In this document: positions 1 through 7,918 of the stretch, piece after piece
Layout of the letters: each line of letters starts with the position of its first letter
Numbering within the stretch: position 1 is the first letter of the stretch
Assembly (NCBI RefSeq): GCF_015752285.1
Contig: NZ_JADOUY010000003.1
Coordinates: forward strand, 124,001 to 188,000
Source of the DNA: Mycetocola_A sp015752285
GTDB taxonomy: Bacteria > Actinomycetota > Actinomycetes > Actinomycetales > Microbacteriaceae
Length of the DNA stretch: 64,000 bases
Direction: 5' to 3'
The notes under the pieces: model-generated
What the model saw: the letters and a program-made list of their open reading frames with translations, nothing else
Database searches by the model: none
What the model was told of the DNA's origin: nothing
Position numbers and translations under genes: made by a program

Positions 1-304
1 TCGTGCATCGTCGACCTCACCGATGCCTCCTTCATTGTGGCGCTCACCGGTCAATATATCGGAGAAGGCTCCGCGGGCCGCGGTCCCTCGCCCGGTGCTG
101 CAGTTCCAGTCGAGTGCGGCAGTTGCAACAGCAGCATTCCACTGGATCTGCAGCGGTCGGGGGTTTGGGCGGCGCGGGCTCGCTCCAGCCGGCGGGGGAG
201 GAGCCGGAGTGCCTGTCAAGGCTCGGGGTGCACCCAGAACGAAGTTGTAGCCTTGAAGACGGCAGTGCAGAAGCGTCTGCCCAATCAACTTCCGGAGGTA
301 ATCC
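1..304. other. Intergenic region before the alcohol dehydrogenase
   Basis: No convincing gene is seen here. Open frames run through it on both strands, but none has a ribosome site plus protein-like composition. A minus-strand ATG near position 34 could open a gene that leaves the window, but only about ten codons are visible. The region holds one copy of the ~60-bp palindromic repeat (95-154) and the ribosome site of the next gene (GGAGGT, 294-299). Confidence 0.5.
95..154. repeat. Palindromic intergenic repeat family 1, copy 1 (CCAGTCGAGTGC arms)
   Basis: TGCTGCAG, then TTCCAGTCGAGTGC, a GTTGCAAC core, and an imperfect return arm GCATTCCACTGGA ending in CTGCAG. The copy at 56605-56667 has the same arms in near-perfect form. 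The shared core GCAGTTGCAAC links it to the copies with TGTCGATGC arms. Confidence 0.7.
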
Positions 305-1363
305 TTGACCACCACCGTGCCCGCTCTCGTTACAGCATCCGCTGGCGCCGCCTTCGAGCGCTCCACCATCAAACGCCGCGACGTCGGCTCGAACGACGTG
401 CAGATCGACATCGCCTATGCAGGCATCTGCCACTCAGACATCCACCAGGCGCGCGAAGAGTGGGGTGCAGCGATCTTCCCCATGGTGCCCGGCCACGAGA
501 TCGCCGGCATCGTCAGCGCCGTCGGTTCAGACGTCAGCAAGCATCAGGTCGGCGATCGCGTCGGCATCGGATGCTTCGTCGATTCCTGCCGCGAGTGCGA
601 GAACTGCCTCGCCGGTGAGGAGCAGTTCTGCCTCAAGGGCAACGTCGCGACCTACAACGGCCGCGAGTACTCGGGCGAGGAGACCTACGGCGGCTACAGC
701 ACCTCGATCGTCGCGAACGAGAACTACGTGCTGTCGATCCCTGAGGGCATCAGCCTCGACATCGCCGCACCGCTGCTCTGCGCCGGCATCACCACCTACT
801 CGCCGCTCAAGCACTGGGGTGCAGGCCCGGGCAAGAAGGTCGCGATCGTCGGCATGGGCGGACTCGGCCACATGGGCGTCAAGATCGCTGCGGCGCTCGG
901 TGCTGAAGTGACCGTGCTCAGCCAGACGCTGTCGAAGCAGGACGACGGCATGCGCCTCGGCGCGACCGATTACTTCGCGACCTCGGATCCCGAGACCTTC
1001 AAGAAGAACCGCAAGCGCTTCGACCTCATCATCAACACGGTCTCAGCCGACCTGCCGATCGACAAGTACCTGTCGATGCTCACCCTCAACGGGTCGATGG
1101 TCTTCGTGGGTCTGCCCGAGAAGCCGCAGGAGTTCCGCGTGTTCTCCCTCACCGGCGGACGCCGCACCCTCGCCGGATCGAACATCGGTGGCATCCGTGA
1201 AACCCAGGAGATGCTCGACTTCTGCGCTGAGCACGGTCTCGGTGCCGACGTCGAGGTCATCGACGCCGACCAGGTCGACGAGGCGTACGAGCGCGTCATC
1301 AAGAGTGACGTTCGCTACCGCTTCGTGATCGACACGGCGACGATTCCGGCGTCCGCCGCGTAG
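305..1363 (+). CDS. Zinc-dependent alcohol dehydrogenase (CAD/YahK-like)
   Basis: A 352-residue medium-chain dehydrogenase that would interconvert an alcohol and an aldehyde with NAD(P)H in the cytoplasm. The catalytic-zinc block is visible (GICHSD near residue 40, then GHE near 65), as are the structural-zinc cysteines in DSCRECENC and a later Cys (residues ~97-112). The nucleotide fold glycines read GMGGLGHMG (~180-188). Length and motifs fit the cinnamyl-alcohol/YahK branch; the natural substrate cannot be told. The start is TTG at 305, chosen because GGAGGT lies 5 nt upstream and the protein then begins MTTTVPAL. A strong hairpin terminator follows. The last ~10 codons and the terminator are duplicated 4.3 kb downstream. 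Confidence 0.9.
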   Translation: MTTTVPALVTASAGAAFERSTIKRRDVGSNDVQIDIAYAGICHSDIHQAREEWGAAIFPMVPGHEIAGIVSAVGSDVSKHQVGDRVGIGCFVDSCRECENCLAGEEQFCLKGNVATYNGREYSGEETYGGYSTSIVANENYVLSIPEGISLDIAAPLLCAGITTYSPLKHWGAGPGKKVAIVGMGGLGHMGVKIAAALGAEVTVLSQTLSKQDDGMRLGATDYFATSDPETFKKNRKRFDLIINTVSADLPIDKYLSMLTLNGSMVFVGLPEKPQEFRVFSLTGGRRTLAGSNIGGIRETQEMLDFCAEHGLGADVEVIDADQVDEAYERVIKSDVRYRFVIDTATIPASAA

Positions 1364-1438
1364 GTCTCTCGCCGATACGTCTCTCACATACGACAAAAAC
1401 GGTCGCTATTCCTCGCGGATAGCGACCGTTTTTGTCGT
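1331..1438 (+). repeat. Long direct repeat, left copy (dehydrogenase 3' end plus terminator)
   Basis: Positions 1331-1438 recur at 5643-5748. The first 50 nt are identical, then a 5-nt stretch is replaced by 3 nt, and the rest matches except for one base (1409 T versus 5719 C). The repeat covers the last codons of the dehydrogenase, its stop codon and the whole terminator. The pair brackets the transporter/isomerase/kinase/LacI cassette. Confidence 0.9.
1391..1437 (+). terminator. Strong intrinsic terminator after the dehydrogenase
   Basis: Perfect 19-bp stem: CGACAAAAACGGTCGCTAT, a 9-nt loop, and its reverse complement, with the A-run and T-run inside the stem. It can act in both directions and is duplicated at 5701-5747. 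Confidence 0.9.
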
Positions 1439-1472
1439 CCGAGCTGCGGGTGAGCGCGCACCTGGCGCGAGA

Positions 1473-1536
1473 GCATCCGCTGCGATCGAGGGCATCCTGT
1501 GTGCCGAGAGGTCTGGTCCGGAAGGGATGCCCTCGG
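1473..1536. repeat. 64-bp GGATGCC-type intergenic repeat, copy 1
   Basis: This element matches 41423-41486 without gaps (52 of 64 positions by my count). It contains inverted GAGGGCATCC and GGGATGCCCTC, so it can fold. It lies between the dehydrogenase terminator and the transporter terminator. Function unknown. Confidence 0.6.
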
Positions 1537-1571
1537 TCTCGGTGCGTGTGGATGCCGCCGCGGTCAGACGA

Positions 1572-1608
1572 AGAACGGCCGCTGCCTTTCCGAGGCAGCG
1601 GCCGTTCT
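1572..1608 (-). terminator. Terminator of the transporter/isomerase/kinase operon
   Basis: Stem AGAACGGCCGCTGCCT with a 5-nt loop (1588-1592) and a perfect return arm to 1608. It begins 17 nt past the stop codon of the leftward transporter gene. Confidence 0.8.
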
Positions 1609-1624
1609 GATGTGGAGTCGGTGC

Positions 1625-2953
1625 TTAACGGGCTTCTTCTACCGCGAGCGCTTCGGCGACCCGCTGACGCTCCGCCTTGCCCCAGGTCTCACGGGTGGTG
1701 AGGATGCCGATGAGGCCAATCGTCGCCGCGAGCAGAACGACCAGCGAGGCTCCAGGCCAGCCGATTGCTCCGACCATGAGCGCAGCGATGAGCGGGGCGA
1801 ATCCGCCCACGGATGCGGCGATCTGGTAACCCATGGATGCTCCGGACGTCCGGGTGGCCGTGCCGAACTGTTCGGTCAGGAGCGAGCCCTGCACGCCCGT
1901 GAGCGTGGCGTGGATGACACCGATGCCGATCACGAACGTCAGTACGACGAGGGCAGGAACGGCGTCGTTTGTCAGCAGGTACATCGGGAAGGCGAAGGCC
2001 ATGGCAGCGATACATCCCGCGATGTACAGCGGCTTTCGGCCGACCTTGTCGCTCAGGCTTCCTGCCGCAAAGGTGACGAAGATCGCGAGGAGACTCGCCG
2101 CGGTGATCGCGCCGAGAGCCAGGGGCCGGATGTCGGGGAAACGCTCGGACAGGTAGTTGAGCAGGTACGTTGCTGTCGAGTAGTAGGTGAAGGACTCGAC
2201 GATTCGCAGCGAGACGACCCGGAGGATGCTCTTCCAGTCGTTGCGCCACGCCGACAGGAACGGGTTCTTCACGGTCTTGCCTGATGCCTTCGCGTCTTCG
2301 AACTCGGGAGACTCGCTGAGCCGTGAGCGTACGAAGAGAGCCGCGATCACGAGGACAGCGCTGAGGAGGAACGGCGTCCGCCACTGCCAGTCGCCTTCGA
2401 GACCGGCGCTGAAGACGAACATCGCGCTTGCCATCGCGATGCCGAGCGGGTTGCCTGCCTGAGGGATGGCTGCGTACATGCCTCGGCGGTTTGCCGGTGC
2501 GTGTTCGTAGGCCATGGTGATGGCGCCGCCCCATTCCGCTCCGAAGGCCAGGCCCTGGATCATGCGGATGAGCACCAGAAGCACGGGTGCGAGAACACCG
2601 ACAGTCGCGTACGTCGGGAGGATGCCGATGCAGAACGTCGCGCCTCCCATGACGATCATCGCGGCCACCAGCACGGGTTTGCGTCCGAATCGGTCGGCCA
2701 TGTAGCCACCGATCGCGCCACCGAGTGGGCGCATGAGGAAGCCGACAGCGAGGGTGGCGAAGCTCAGTAGTGTGCCGATGAACCGGTCTTCCTCGGGGAA
2801 GAACACGGCTCCGAAGTACAGGGCTGATGCGGTGCCGTAAGCGATGAAGTCGTAGTTCTCAACGCTGGTGCCGATGCCGGCGGCGATCGAGGTTTTCAGC
2901 CGGTCCGGTGACCCTCGAAGGGATGTCTTGGGCTGTGCGACGGTGTCTGTCAT
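1625..2953 (-). CDS. MFS transporter of the metabolite:H+ symporter (MHS) family
   Basis: A 442-residue, probably 12-helix permease of the ShiA/ProP-like MHS branch, importing a small polar metabolite with protons across the inner membrane. The MHS signature FLMRPLGGAIGG followed by DRFGRKP is seen near residues 75-95, and a second DKVGRKP loop occurs in the C-terminal half. The ATG at 2953 has AAAGGAGA just upstream. It is the last gene of a leftward operon with an RpiB-like isomerase and a PfkB kinase, so a pentose or related polyol/keto-sugar is the likely cargo. That substrate is inferred from neighbours only, since MHS proteins also carry organic acids. The LacI-type operators before the kinase probably control it. 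Confidence 0.88.
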   Translation of the reverse strand: MTDTVAQPKTSLRGSPDRLKTSIAAGIGTSVENYDFIAYGTASALYFGAVFFPEEDRFIGTLLSFATLAVGFLMRPLGGAIGGYMADRFGRKPVLVAAMIVMGGATFCIGILPTYATVGVLAPVLLVLIRMIQGLAFGAEWGGAITMAYEHAPANRRGMYAAIPQAGNPLGIAMASAMFVFSAGLEGDWQWRTPFLLSAVLVIAALFVRSRLSESPEFEDAKASGKTVKNPFLSAWRNDWKSILRVVSLRIVESFTYYSTATYLLNYLSERFPDIRPLALGAITAASLLAIFVTFAAGSLSDKVGRKPLYIAGCIAAMAFAFPMYLLTNDAVPALVVLTFVIGIGVIHATLTGVQGSLLTEQFGTATRTSGASMGYQIAASVGGFAPLIAALMVGAIGWPGASLVVLLAATIGLIGILTTRETWGKAERQRVAEALAVEEAR

Positions 2954-3015
2954 GGTGGATCTCCTTTGATCGTGCCACGCGCGAGCGCGCGGCCGGTGAA
3001 TGTGGTGGGTAAAGG

Positions 3016-3486
3016 TCAGTTCAGTTCGGGGACGAGCGCAGCGATGCGGTCATCGAGCGCATTGAGTTTGGCGACCCGGCGCCGGGTGTCATCGTCATCG
3101 TCGAAGGTCGCGTTGAGGAAGTTCGCCACGATGTCGTCGATGAACGCCCGTGGTGCCAGCCACGCTCCGAGCGCGATGGCGTTCGCGTCGTCGTGCTCGA
3201 CCGCCTGGTGGGCTGAGAACGGTTCGTTTGCGAGGCCGCATCGGATGCCGCGGATCTTGTTGGCCGCCATGATCGCGCCGGCGCCCGACCCGCAGACGAG
3301 AATCGCTCGCTCCGCCCGACCGTCGAGTACCGGGATGCAGGTCGCTACGGTGATGTCAGGAAAGTCGACGGGGTCAGTGCTGTCTGTGCCGCAGTCGATG
3401 ACCTCGTGTCCGAGCGCGGTGATCGCGTCGTGGACGAGCTGCTTAAAGGGGAAACCGGCGTGGTCGGCTCCGAGGGAAACTCTCAT
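3016..3486 (-). CDS. rpiB: RpiB/LacAB-family sugar-phosphate isomerase
   Basis: A 156-residue cytoplasmic isomerase of the RpiB/LacA/LacB fold, interconverting aldose and ketose phosphates (for RpiB, ribose-5-P and ribulose-5-P). It opens with MRVSLGADHAG, and carries the Cys-containing CGSGAG loop near residue 65 and the DDANAIALGAW segment near 100. Its start codon overlaps the kinase stop by 4 nt, so translation is probably coupled. The relatives DerI (erythrulose-P isomerase) and AlsB (allose-6-P isomerase) look alike. The kinase partner and MHS transporter make a ribose-like route plausible but do not settle the substrate. An acidic run of five Asp lies near residue 128. Confidence 0.88.
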   Translation of the reverse strand: MRVSLGADHAGFPFKQLVHDAITALGHEVIDCGTDSTDPVDFPDITVATCIPVLDGRAERAILVCGSGAGAIMAANKIRGIRCGLANEPFSAHQAVEHDDANAIALGAWLAPRAFIDDIVANFLNATFDDDDDTRRRVAKLNALDDRIAALVPELN

Positions 3487-4469
3487 GGTGTGCTCCAGGT
3501 GGTGGTGGCGGTGGTTGATCCGGCGGCCAGATTGACCTCGCCGCGGTAGGGGATTGAGTCGGATGCGCCCGGCCGGGTCACAGTGAGCCCGGCGGCAGCT
3601 CCAGCGACACGCAGGTGTGCGGCCGAGATCGCGTCGAAAGGGAGCTTGCTGGCGAGGTAGCCGATGAAGGTGTCGCCCGCCGCAGTCGTGTCAACGACAT
3701 CGACGGATACTGCGGCCACGCTCTCGTGGCGACCGCCGTCGAACACCATCGAGCCATCACCACCGAGGGTGCACACCACGACGGCGTTCAACCGACGTCC
3801 GACCGTTGCGGCGAGTGAGTCGCGCTCTGACTCGGCGACGCCGAGCAAGTCGGCGACGCGCACGAGCTCATGCACATTCACGATTAGGACATCGATGGGG
3901 TCAGGGATGTTGTCCAACGTGATCGGCGCGGGCGCCGCATTCCAGACGACCGTGGCTCCGGCCGCGCGAGCCGCCCTGGCGGCTGCTGACCCCGCCGCAG
4001 GCGGCAGTTCGTTCTGCAAAAGCAGGATGTCCGTCGTCCGGAGGTCGGTGAGCATCCCTCGTACATCGTCGCCATCGAGTGTTCCGTTGGCACCGGGCAC
4101 GACGATGATGGAGTTCTCTCCGGTGTCATCGACGGTCACCACGGCGGAGCCGGTGGGTGTGCCGCTGCGGACCAAGACCCGGTCGGTGCTGATTCCGTCG
4201 GCACTGAGCTGGTTTCGAGCGGCCGCGCCGGCCGCGTCATCGCCGACGGCGCCGACCATGAGGACCGTTGCACCGGCCCGTGCTGCTGCAACCGCCTGGT
4301 TGAGCCCCTTGCCGCCGAGCCCGGTGTCGAGACTCACGCCGGTTACCGTTTCTCCCGGTGACGGCTGCCGGGCCGTTCGGACGATGATGTCCTGGTTCAC
4401 GCTTCCCACGACGAGAACGCGACGGTCGAGGTCGCTCGGTAAGCAAGCGATGGCCTGAATGGTCGACAT
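3483..4469 (-). CDS. rbsK: PfkB-family sugar kinase (ribokinase-like)
   Basis: A 328-residue PfkB carbohydrate kinase, most like ribokinase, phosphorylating an incoming sugar with ATP. The N-terminal VVGSVNQDI, the GGKGLNQAVAAAR substrate motif near residue 45, and the C-terminal DTTAAGDTFIG signature with catalytic Asp near 255 are all visible. The ATG at 4469 is preferred because GGAGG lies 4 nt upstream. An upstream in-frame TTG at 4496 would put the N-terminus inside the operator. It is the first gene of the leftward operon, followed by the isomerase with a 4-nt overlap. It diverges from lacI, with three LacI-type palindromes between them. Confidence 0.88.
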   Translation of the reverse strand: MSTIQAIACLPSDLDRRVLVVGSVNQDIIVRTARQPSPGETVTGVSLDTGLGGKGLNQAVAAARAGATVLMVGAVGDDAAGAAARNQLSADGISTDRVLVRSGTPTGSAVVTVDDTGENSIIVVPGANGTLDGDDVRGMLTDLRTTDILLLQNELPPAAGSAAARAARAAGATVVWNAAPAPITLDNIPDPIDVLIVNVHELVRVADLLGVAESERDSLAATVGRRLNAVVVCTLGGDGSMVFDGGRHESVAAVSVDVVDTTAAGDTFIGYLASKLPFDAISAAHLRVAGAAAGLTVTRPGASDSIPYRGEVNLAAGSTTATTTWSTP

Positions 4470-4481
4470 TGATCCTCCGGG

Positions 4482-4511
4482 TGGAAACGTTTCCAATTGG
4501 GAACGTTTCCA
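4482..4511. promoter_or_regulatory. Tandem LacI-family operators
   Basis: A perfect palindrome TGGAAACGTTTCCA (4482-4495) is followed by TGGGAACGTTTCCA (4498-4511, one mismatch). Their centres are 16 bp apart. Both carry the central CG typical of LacI/GalR sites. They sit just upstream of the kinase start and would block that operon. Confidence 0.85.
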
Positions 4512-4615
4512 CTATTGCTTAAGCTCCAGATGGGCGCAACTGCAAATGCTGTTCATGCCGACCGCTCGACCCTTGCTCTGAGATTTGCGCGCTGCGCTCG
4601 CGTGCACGAAACTGA

Positions 4616-4628
4616 TGAAACGTTTCCA
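4616..4628. promoter_or_regulatory. Third LacI-type operator, before lacI
   Basis: TGAAACGTTTCCA resembles the two operators at 4482-4511 with one weak half. It ends 14 nt before the lacI start codon, which suggests autoregulation of the regulator. Confidence 0.65.
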
Positions 4629-4642
4629 GAGAAAGGTGACGC

Positions 4643-5629
4643 ATGTCGACGATCAAGGATGTCGCCGAGCGCGCCGGGGTCTCTCTTGGCACCGCCTCTC
4701 GCGTGCTCAGCGGTGGACATAACACATCGCCCAAGGCGCGTTCCCTCGTTCACGCGGCCGCCGCCGAGCTGAACTACATTGCCAACGGTCCGGCGCGATC
4801 GTTGCGCAGCGCCCGCACCAACGTGCTCGGATTGCTGGTCTCAGACATCCGAAACCCGTTCTTCTCCGAACTCGCCCGTGCCGCCGAGCGCGAAGCGATG
4901 CGCCTCGGCTACACGGTGCTCCTCGCCAACGCAAACGAAGACGAGACCCAGGCCGACGAGTACCTGCGCATCTTTGCCTCCCAGCGCATCGACGGACTGC
5001 TGCTGTCACCGCAGGGACCGGTCTCGCCCCAATTGACGTCTTTGCTCGGCTCCGGCCTGCCGGTCGTTCTGCTGAACCGGTTGGTCGACGGTCTCGACGC
5101 GCCATACTTTGCGACAGACAACAGCCAGGGCATCGGCCTGGTCCTCGACTGGCTGCAAACCCGTGGGCACACCGACGTTGCCTTCGTCGGAGGACCGACC
5201 ACGATTTCGACGGGTGCTGAGCGACTGGCGGCGTATCTTGCAGGCCGTTCGTCTCACGGCATCAACGCCGATGATGCTTTCATCGATGCCGGTGACTTCC
5301 TCGCCGAAGGAGCCGAGCGCGCCATGCTGCGCATCCTCGATCGAGGGGTGCATCCGACGGTGGTATTCGGCGCGAACGGGCCGACCACCGTTGGGGCGAT
5401 GCGCGCCCTGCGTCACCGTCTTGGCGCCTCGGCGGCATCCGCTATCGAGGTCGTGTCATTCGATGATCTCGAGTGGTTCGAATTCGTGACACCGCCGATC
5501 AGCGCGGTGCGGCACGACGCTGCAGCCATCGGCAGAGCAGGCGTCGTCGGCCTGCTGGAGCTCATTGCCGGCGGGACTGTCGCATCGCAGCGAATCCCCA
5601 CCACGTTCATCGACCGCTCAGGAAGCTGA
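4643..5629 (+). CDS. LacI-family transcriptional repressor of the sugar cassette
   Basis: A 328-residue LacI/GalR regulator. The DNA-binding helix-turn-helix MSTIKDVAERAGVSLGTASR is at the extreme N-terminus, with a hinge region to about residue 60. A periplasmic-binding-protein-like sugar domain follows (LGLLVSDIRNPFFSELA onward). The ATG at 4643 has GAAAGGTG upstream. It is divergent from the kinase operon and shares an intergenic region with three GGAAACGTTTCC-type sites, so it is the obvious local repressor. The inducer is probably the imported sugar or its phosphate. Immediately after its stop lies the second copy of the dehydrogenase 3' end. Confidence 0.9.
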   Translation: MSTIKDVAERAGVSLGTASRVLSGGHNTSPKARSLVHAAAAELNYIANGPARSLRSARTNVLGLLVSDIRNPFFSELARAAEREAMRLGYTVLLANANEDETQADEYLRIFASQRIDGLLLSPQGPVSPQLTSLLGSGLPVVLLNRLVDGLDAPYFATDNSQGIGLVLDWLQTRGHTDVAFVGGPTTISTGAERLAAYLAGRSSHGINADDAFIDAGDFLAEGAERAMLRILDRGVHPTVVFGANGPTTVGAMRALRHRLGASAASAIEVVSFDDLEWFEFVTPPISAVRHDAAAIGRAGVVGLLELIAGGTVASQRIPTTFIDRSGS

Positions 5630-5642
5630 CGTCTGGAAGCCA

Positions 5643-5748
5643 GACACGGCGACGATTCCGGCGTCCGCCGCGTAGGTCTCTCGCCGATACGTGTTACATA
5701 CGACAAAAACGGTCGCTACTCCTCGCGGATAGCGACCGTTTTTGTCGT
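5643..5748 (+). repeat. Long direct repeat, right copy (orphan dehydrogenase 3' end plus terminator)
   Basis: It reproduces the last codons of the dehydrogenase (encoding DTATIPASAA and a stop) and its terminator, with no dehydrogenase upstream. It begins 13 nt after the lacI stop. It is either a scar of a lost duplicate gene or a right-hand insertion junction. Confidence 0.9.
5701..5747 (+). terminator. Duplicated intrinsic terminator after lacI
   Basis: Same hairpin as 1391-1437, with one terminal stem pair lost (C at 5719). It now ends lacI transcription and could also end the leftward membrane-protein gene. Confidence 0.85.
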
Positions 5749-5777
5749 TCGCAGCTGCGTGCCGCGCCATCCGTCGG

Positions 5778-6374
5778 TCAGGGCGCGAGTGGAGGTGTCG
5801 TCGCGTGCCGTCGAGCAGTCGATGAGCCCGGCTCGGCGGTCGGGTGACCGGGCGCCGCACGCAACGGGATCGCGCAGGCCCAGGCCTGAACGGTGAGCAA
5901 TGAGAAGAACAGGACGGCGACCCACATGCCGCGCGCAGTGACCGGGATGCCCGCGATCGCCGCTGCGACGGCACCCAACGGCACAATCGACAGCGCGAAC
6001 ACACCGCAGACGATGCGCGCCCAGCGTCGGCTCCCGGCCAGGGCATACCCACCGGCCAGACCGAGGAGCGGCACGGCGATCGCACCGCTGCCCAGGCCAG
6101 TCGTGAGCAGGGTCGGCAGCTGGCCCGGCAAGGACAGCGTCGCCACCGGAAAGAGAAGAGGCGCAAGAATCAGAGCTCGAGCAGGGCGACCGGATCGACG
6201 TCGCACTTCGGCCCACCCGAGGAGCCCGCCAGCCACCAGCCCTGGCAACAGGATGCCGACGAACGTCTCGAGCCATGCCACCTGCGTCTCAGATCCGGCA
6301 AGCTCGACCATGAATGCGCGCAGGCTTGCCGCCCACGCCAGCCCGCCGACGGCTCCGATCAGGATCGGGTTCAT
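5778..6374 (-). CDS. Uncharacterised multi-pass membrane protein
   Basis: A 198-residue protein of mostly small and hydrophobic residues, with about five or six membrane segments and a basic loop AEVRRRSGRPAR near residue 50. I do not recognise a family. The ATG at 6374 is chosen because hydrophobic sequence starts right there (MNPILIGAVGG) and GGAG lies about 11 nt upstream; the open frame extends further but reads as arginine-rich noise. The C-terminal 25 residues are Ala/Pro/Arg-rich and look disordered. It is transcribed alone, divergent from the SMP-30 gene. Confidence 0.6.
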   Translation of the reverse strand: MNPILIGAVGGLAWAASLRAFMVELAGSETQVAWLETFVGILLPGLVAGGLLGWAEVRRRSGRPARALILAPLLFPVATLSLPGQLPTLLTTGLGSGAIAVPLLGLAGGYALAGSRRWARIVCGVFALSIVPLGAVAAAIAGIPVTARGMWVAVLFFSLLTVQAWACAIPLRAAPGHPTAEPGSSTARRHATTPPLAP

Positions 6375-6530
6375 GGCGTCATTGCTCCAGCCGGGAGGAC
6401 GCCGCCTAAGGCAACCATGAGGCTTCTCCCTTCTCTGACCGCTTCGCTCAACCAGAGTGCCCCTGGTGTGAGCCGCTGGCAACCGGTAAGACACAGAAAA
6501 CTCCGCCAGCTACGTCGGGCCCGGGGTTGC

Positions 6531-6536
6531 TAGCGT
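6531..6536 (+). promoter_or_regulatory. -10 element (TAGCGT) for a leaderless transcript
   Basis: TAGCGT lies exactly 6 nt before the ATG at 6543, so transcription would start at or next to the start codon. No ribosome site is present. Similar spacing recurs at other genes in this window. Confidence 0.5.
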
Positions 6537-6542
6537 GAAGCC

Positions 6543-7442
6543 ATGACGGATGCCACGCACGCCACCCCCGCAGACAGTTCCGGCCTGATCGCCGGCGATC
6601 TCGAGAAGCTCTGGACCGGAGGCGAATGGCTCGAGGGCCCGGTCTGGGTCCCCGCCACGCAGTCGGTGTGGTTCAGCGACATCCCGAACAACCGCATCCT
6701 CGCGTTCGACCGCACGAGCGGCGAGACGCAGGTACACCGCAACGCCGTCGAGTACACGAACGGTCGCACTCTCGATCTCGGCGGGCAGGTCGTTCAGTGC
6801 AGCCACGGCCGCCGGGCGGTCGAGCGCGAGGTCGGCGGTCAGGTCGAGGTGCTCATCGACAGCTGGAACGGCCACCGGTTCAACTCGCCGAACGACGTGG
6901 TCGTGGCATCCGATGGGGCGATCTGGTTCACCGACCCGCCCTACGGAATCCAGGAGAGCGGTCGTGAGGGTCACCCCGGCGAGCAAGAATACGGCGGATG
7001 CTTCGTCTTCCGTTTCGATCCGGCATCCGGGGAGCTCGCCGCGGTGATCACCGAGCTGGTGCACCCGAACGGGCTGGCGTTGTCGCCCGATGAGCGGCTG
7101 CTGTATGTGACCGACACCGGTCGCACGGGCGACGAGGGGTACATCTGCGTTTATGACGTCGCGGGTGGACTCATCGCGGGGGAGGGGCGCGTGTTTGCGA
7201 CCCCGCCGGGCACGACGGACGGGCTGCGCGTCGACACGGCCGGTCGCGTCTGGACGTCGGCGGGCTCTGCGGTGCAGGTTCTCAGTGCGGACGGTGAGCT
7301 GCTGCTCGAGATTCCGGTGCCGGAGGTGGTGTCGAACGTGTGCTTCGGCGGGCCCGATGGCACCGAGTTGTATCTCACGGCATCGGCGAGCCTGTACCGG
7401 ATCCGCACGACGGTGACGCAGGCCGGGCGGCCGGTGCGCTGA
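6543..7442 (+). CDS. SMP-30/gluconolactonase-family hydrolase
   Basis: A 299-residue six-bladed propeller of the SMP-30/LRE family, likely a metal-dependent lactonase opening a sugar lactone. The metal-site pattern is visible: Glu in WLEGPVW near residue 30, Asn in RFNSPNDVVV near 120, and Asp in the YVTDTGRTG segment near 185. TDPPYG near 135 is also typical. It has no signal peptide, so it should be cytoplasmic. No ribosome site precedes the ATG; a -10 hexamer 6 nt upstream suggests a leaderless message. Nearby genes give no pathway, so the substrate is open. Confidence 0.88.
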   Translation: MTDATHATPADSSGLIAGDLEKLWTGGEWLEGPVWVPATQSVWFSDIPNNRILAFDRTSGETQVHRNAVEYTNGRTLDLGGQVVQCSHGRRAVEREVGGQVEVLIDSWNGHRFNSPNDVVVASDGAIWFTDPPYGIQESGREGHPGEQEYGGCFVFRFDPASGELAAVITELVHPNGLALSPDERLLYVTDTGRTGDEGYICVYDVAGGLIAGEGRVFATPPGTTDGLRVDTAGRVWTSAGSAVQVLSADGELLLEIPVPEVVSNVCFGGPDGTELYLTASASLYRIRTTVTQAGRPVR

Positions 7443-7470
7443 GGCCCGCGCGGCGCGTCGGGCGCATCCG

Positions 7471-7530
7471 TGCTGCACCTTTACGTCGATGCTGCAGTTG
7501 CAACTGCAGCATCGACACGAAAGTGCAGCA
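7471..7530. repeat. Palindromic intergenic repeat family 1, copy 2 (GTCGATGC arms)
   Basis: TGCTGCAC, then GTCGATGCTGCAGTTGCAAC, and the return arm TGCAGCATCGAC, closing with GTGCAGCA. It is nearly perfectly palindromic and lies between convergent gene ends. Confidence 0.85.
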
Positions 7531-7555
7531 CGGGCGCTAGCGCGGGCGCCTGCGC

Positions 7556-7918
7556 TCAGACAATCGCACCCGACCCGAACACGACGAAGAGAATCGCCAG
7601 CACGCCGAGGCATCCGGTCGCCACTGCGACCAGTGCAAGAGGCCCGGCGCCGACCGACGAGAGGGTCTGCGTCGACCGCAGTGAGGCGTTGATTCGCCGG
7701 TAGCGAAGCCGGATCGCAACAGAGGCGACGGCAACGGCAGCGAGTCCGGCGAACGAGATGGCGACACCCGCGAGCCCGAGGTGTGGCGCCGTGAGCCGCG
7801 CAGACAGCGCGCAGCCGAGACCGAGCGCGAGCAACGTCCGCTGCCAGGCCAGGTGGGTGCGCTCAGGCTGCAGCCCCTCGTCGAACAGCTCCGACGAGCT
7901 CGAATCCGGCGACCTCAC
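7556..7918 (-). CDS. DUF202-family membrane protein (second of pair)
   Basis: A 120-residue protein of the DUF202 (YidH/YidG) family with about three membrane helices. The family signature is ERTHLAWQRTLLALGLG near residues 20-36. The start is GTG at 7918, overlapping the stop of the upstream DUF202 gene by 4 nt; the longer open frame simply reads back through that gene. The pair mirrors the E. coli yidH-yidG arrangement. Molecular function is unknown. Confidence 0.8.
   Translation of the reverse strand: MRSPDSSSSELFDEGLQPERTHLAWQRTLLALGLGCALSARLTAPHLGLAGVAISFAGLAAVAVASVAIRLRYRRINASLRSTQTLSSVGAGPLALVAVATGCLGVLAILFVVFGSGAIV

Noticed and set aside
1..34. Start of a leftward gene at the window edge
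   Set aside because: Only about ten codons are visible and there is no clear ribosome site.
4470..4496. Upstream TTG start for the PfkB kinase
   Set aside because: It would place codons inside the LacI operator; the ATG at 4469 has a GGAGG site.
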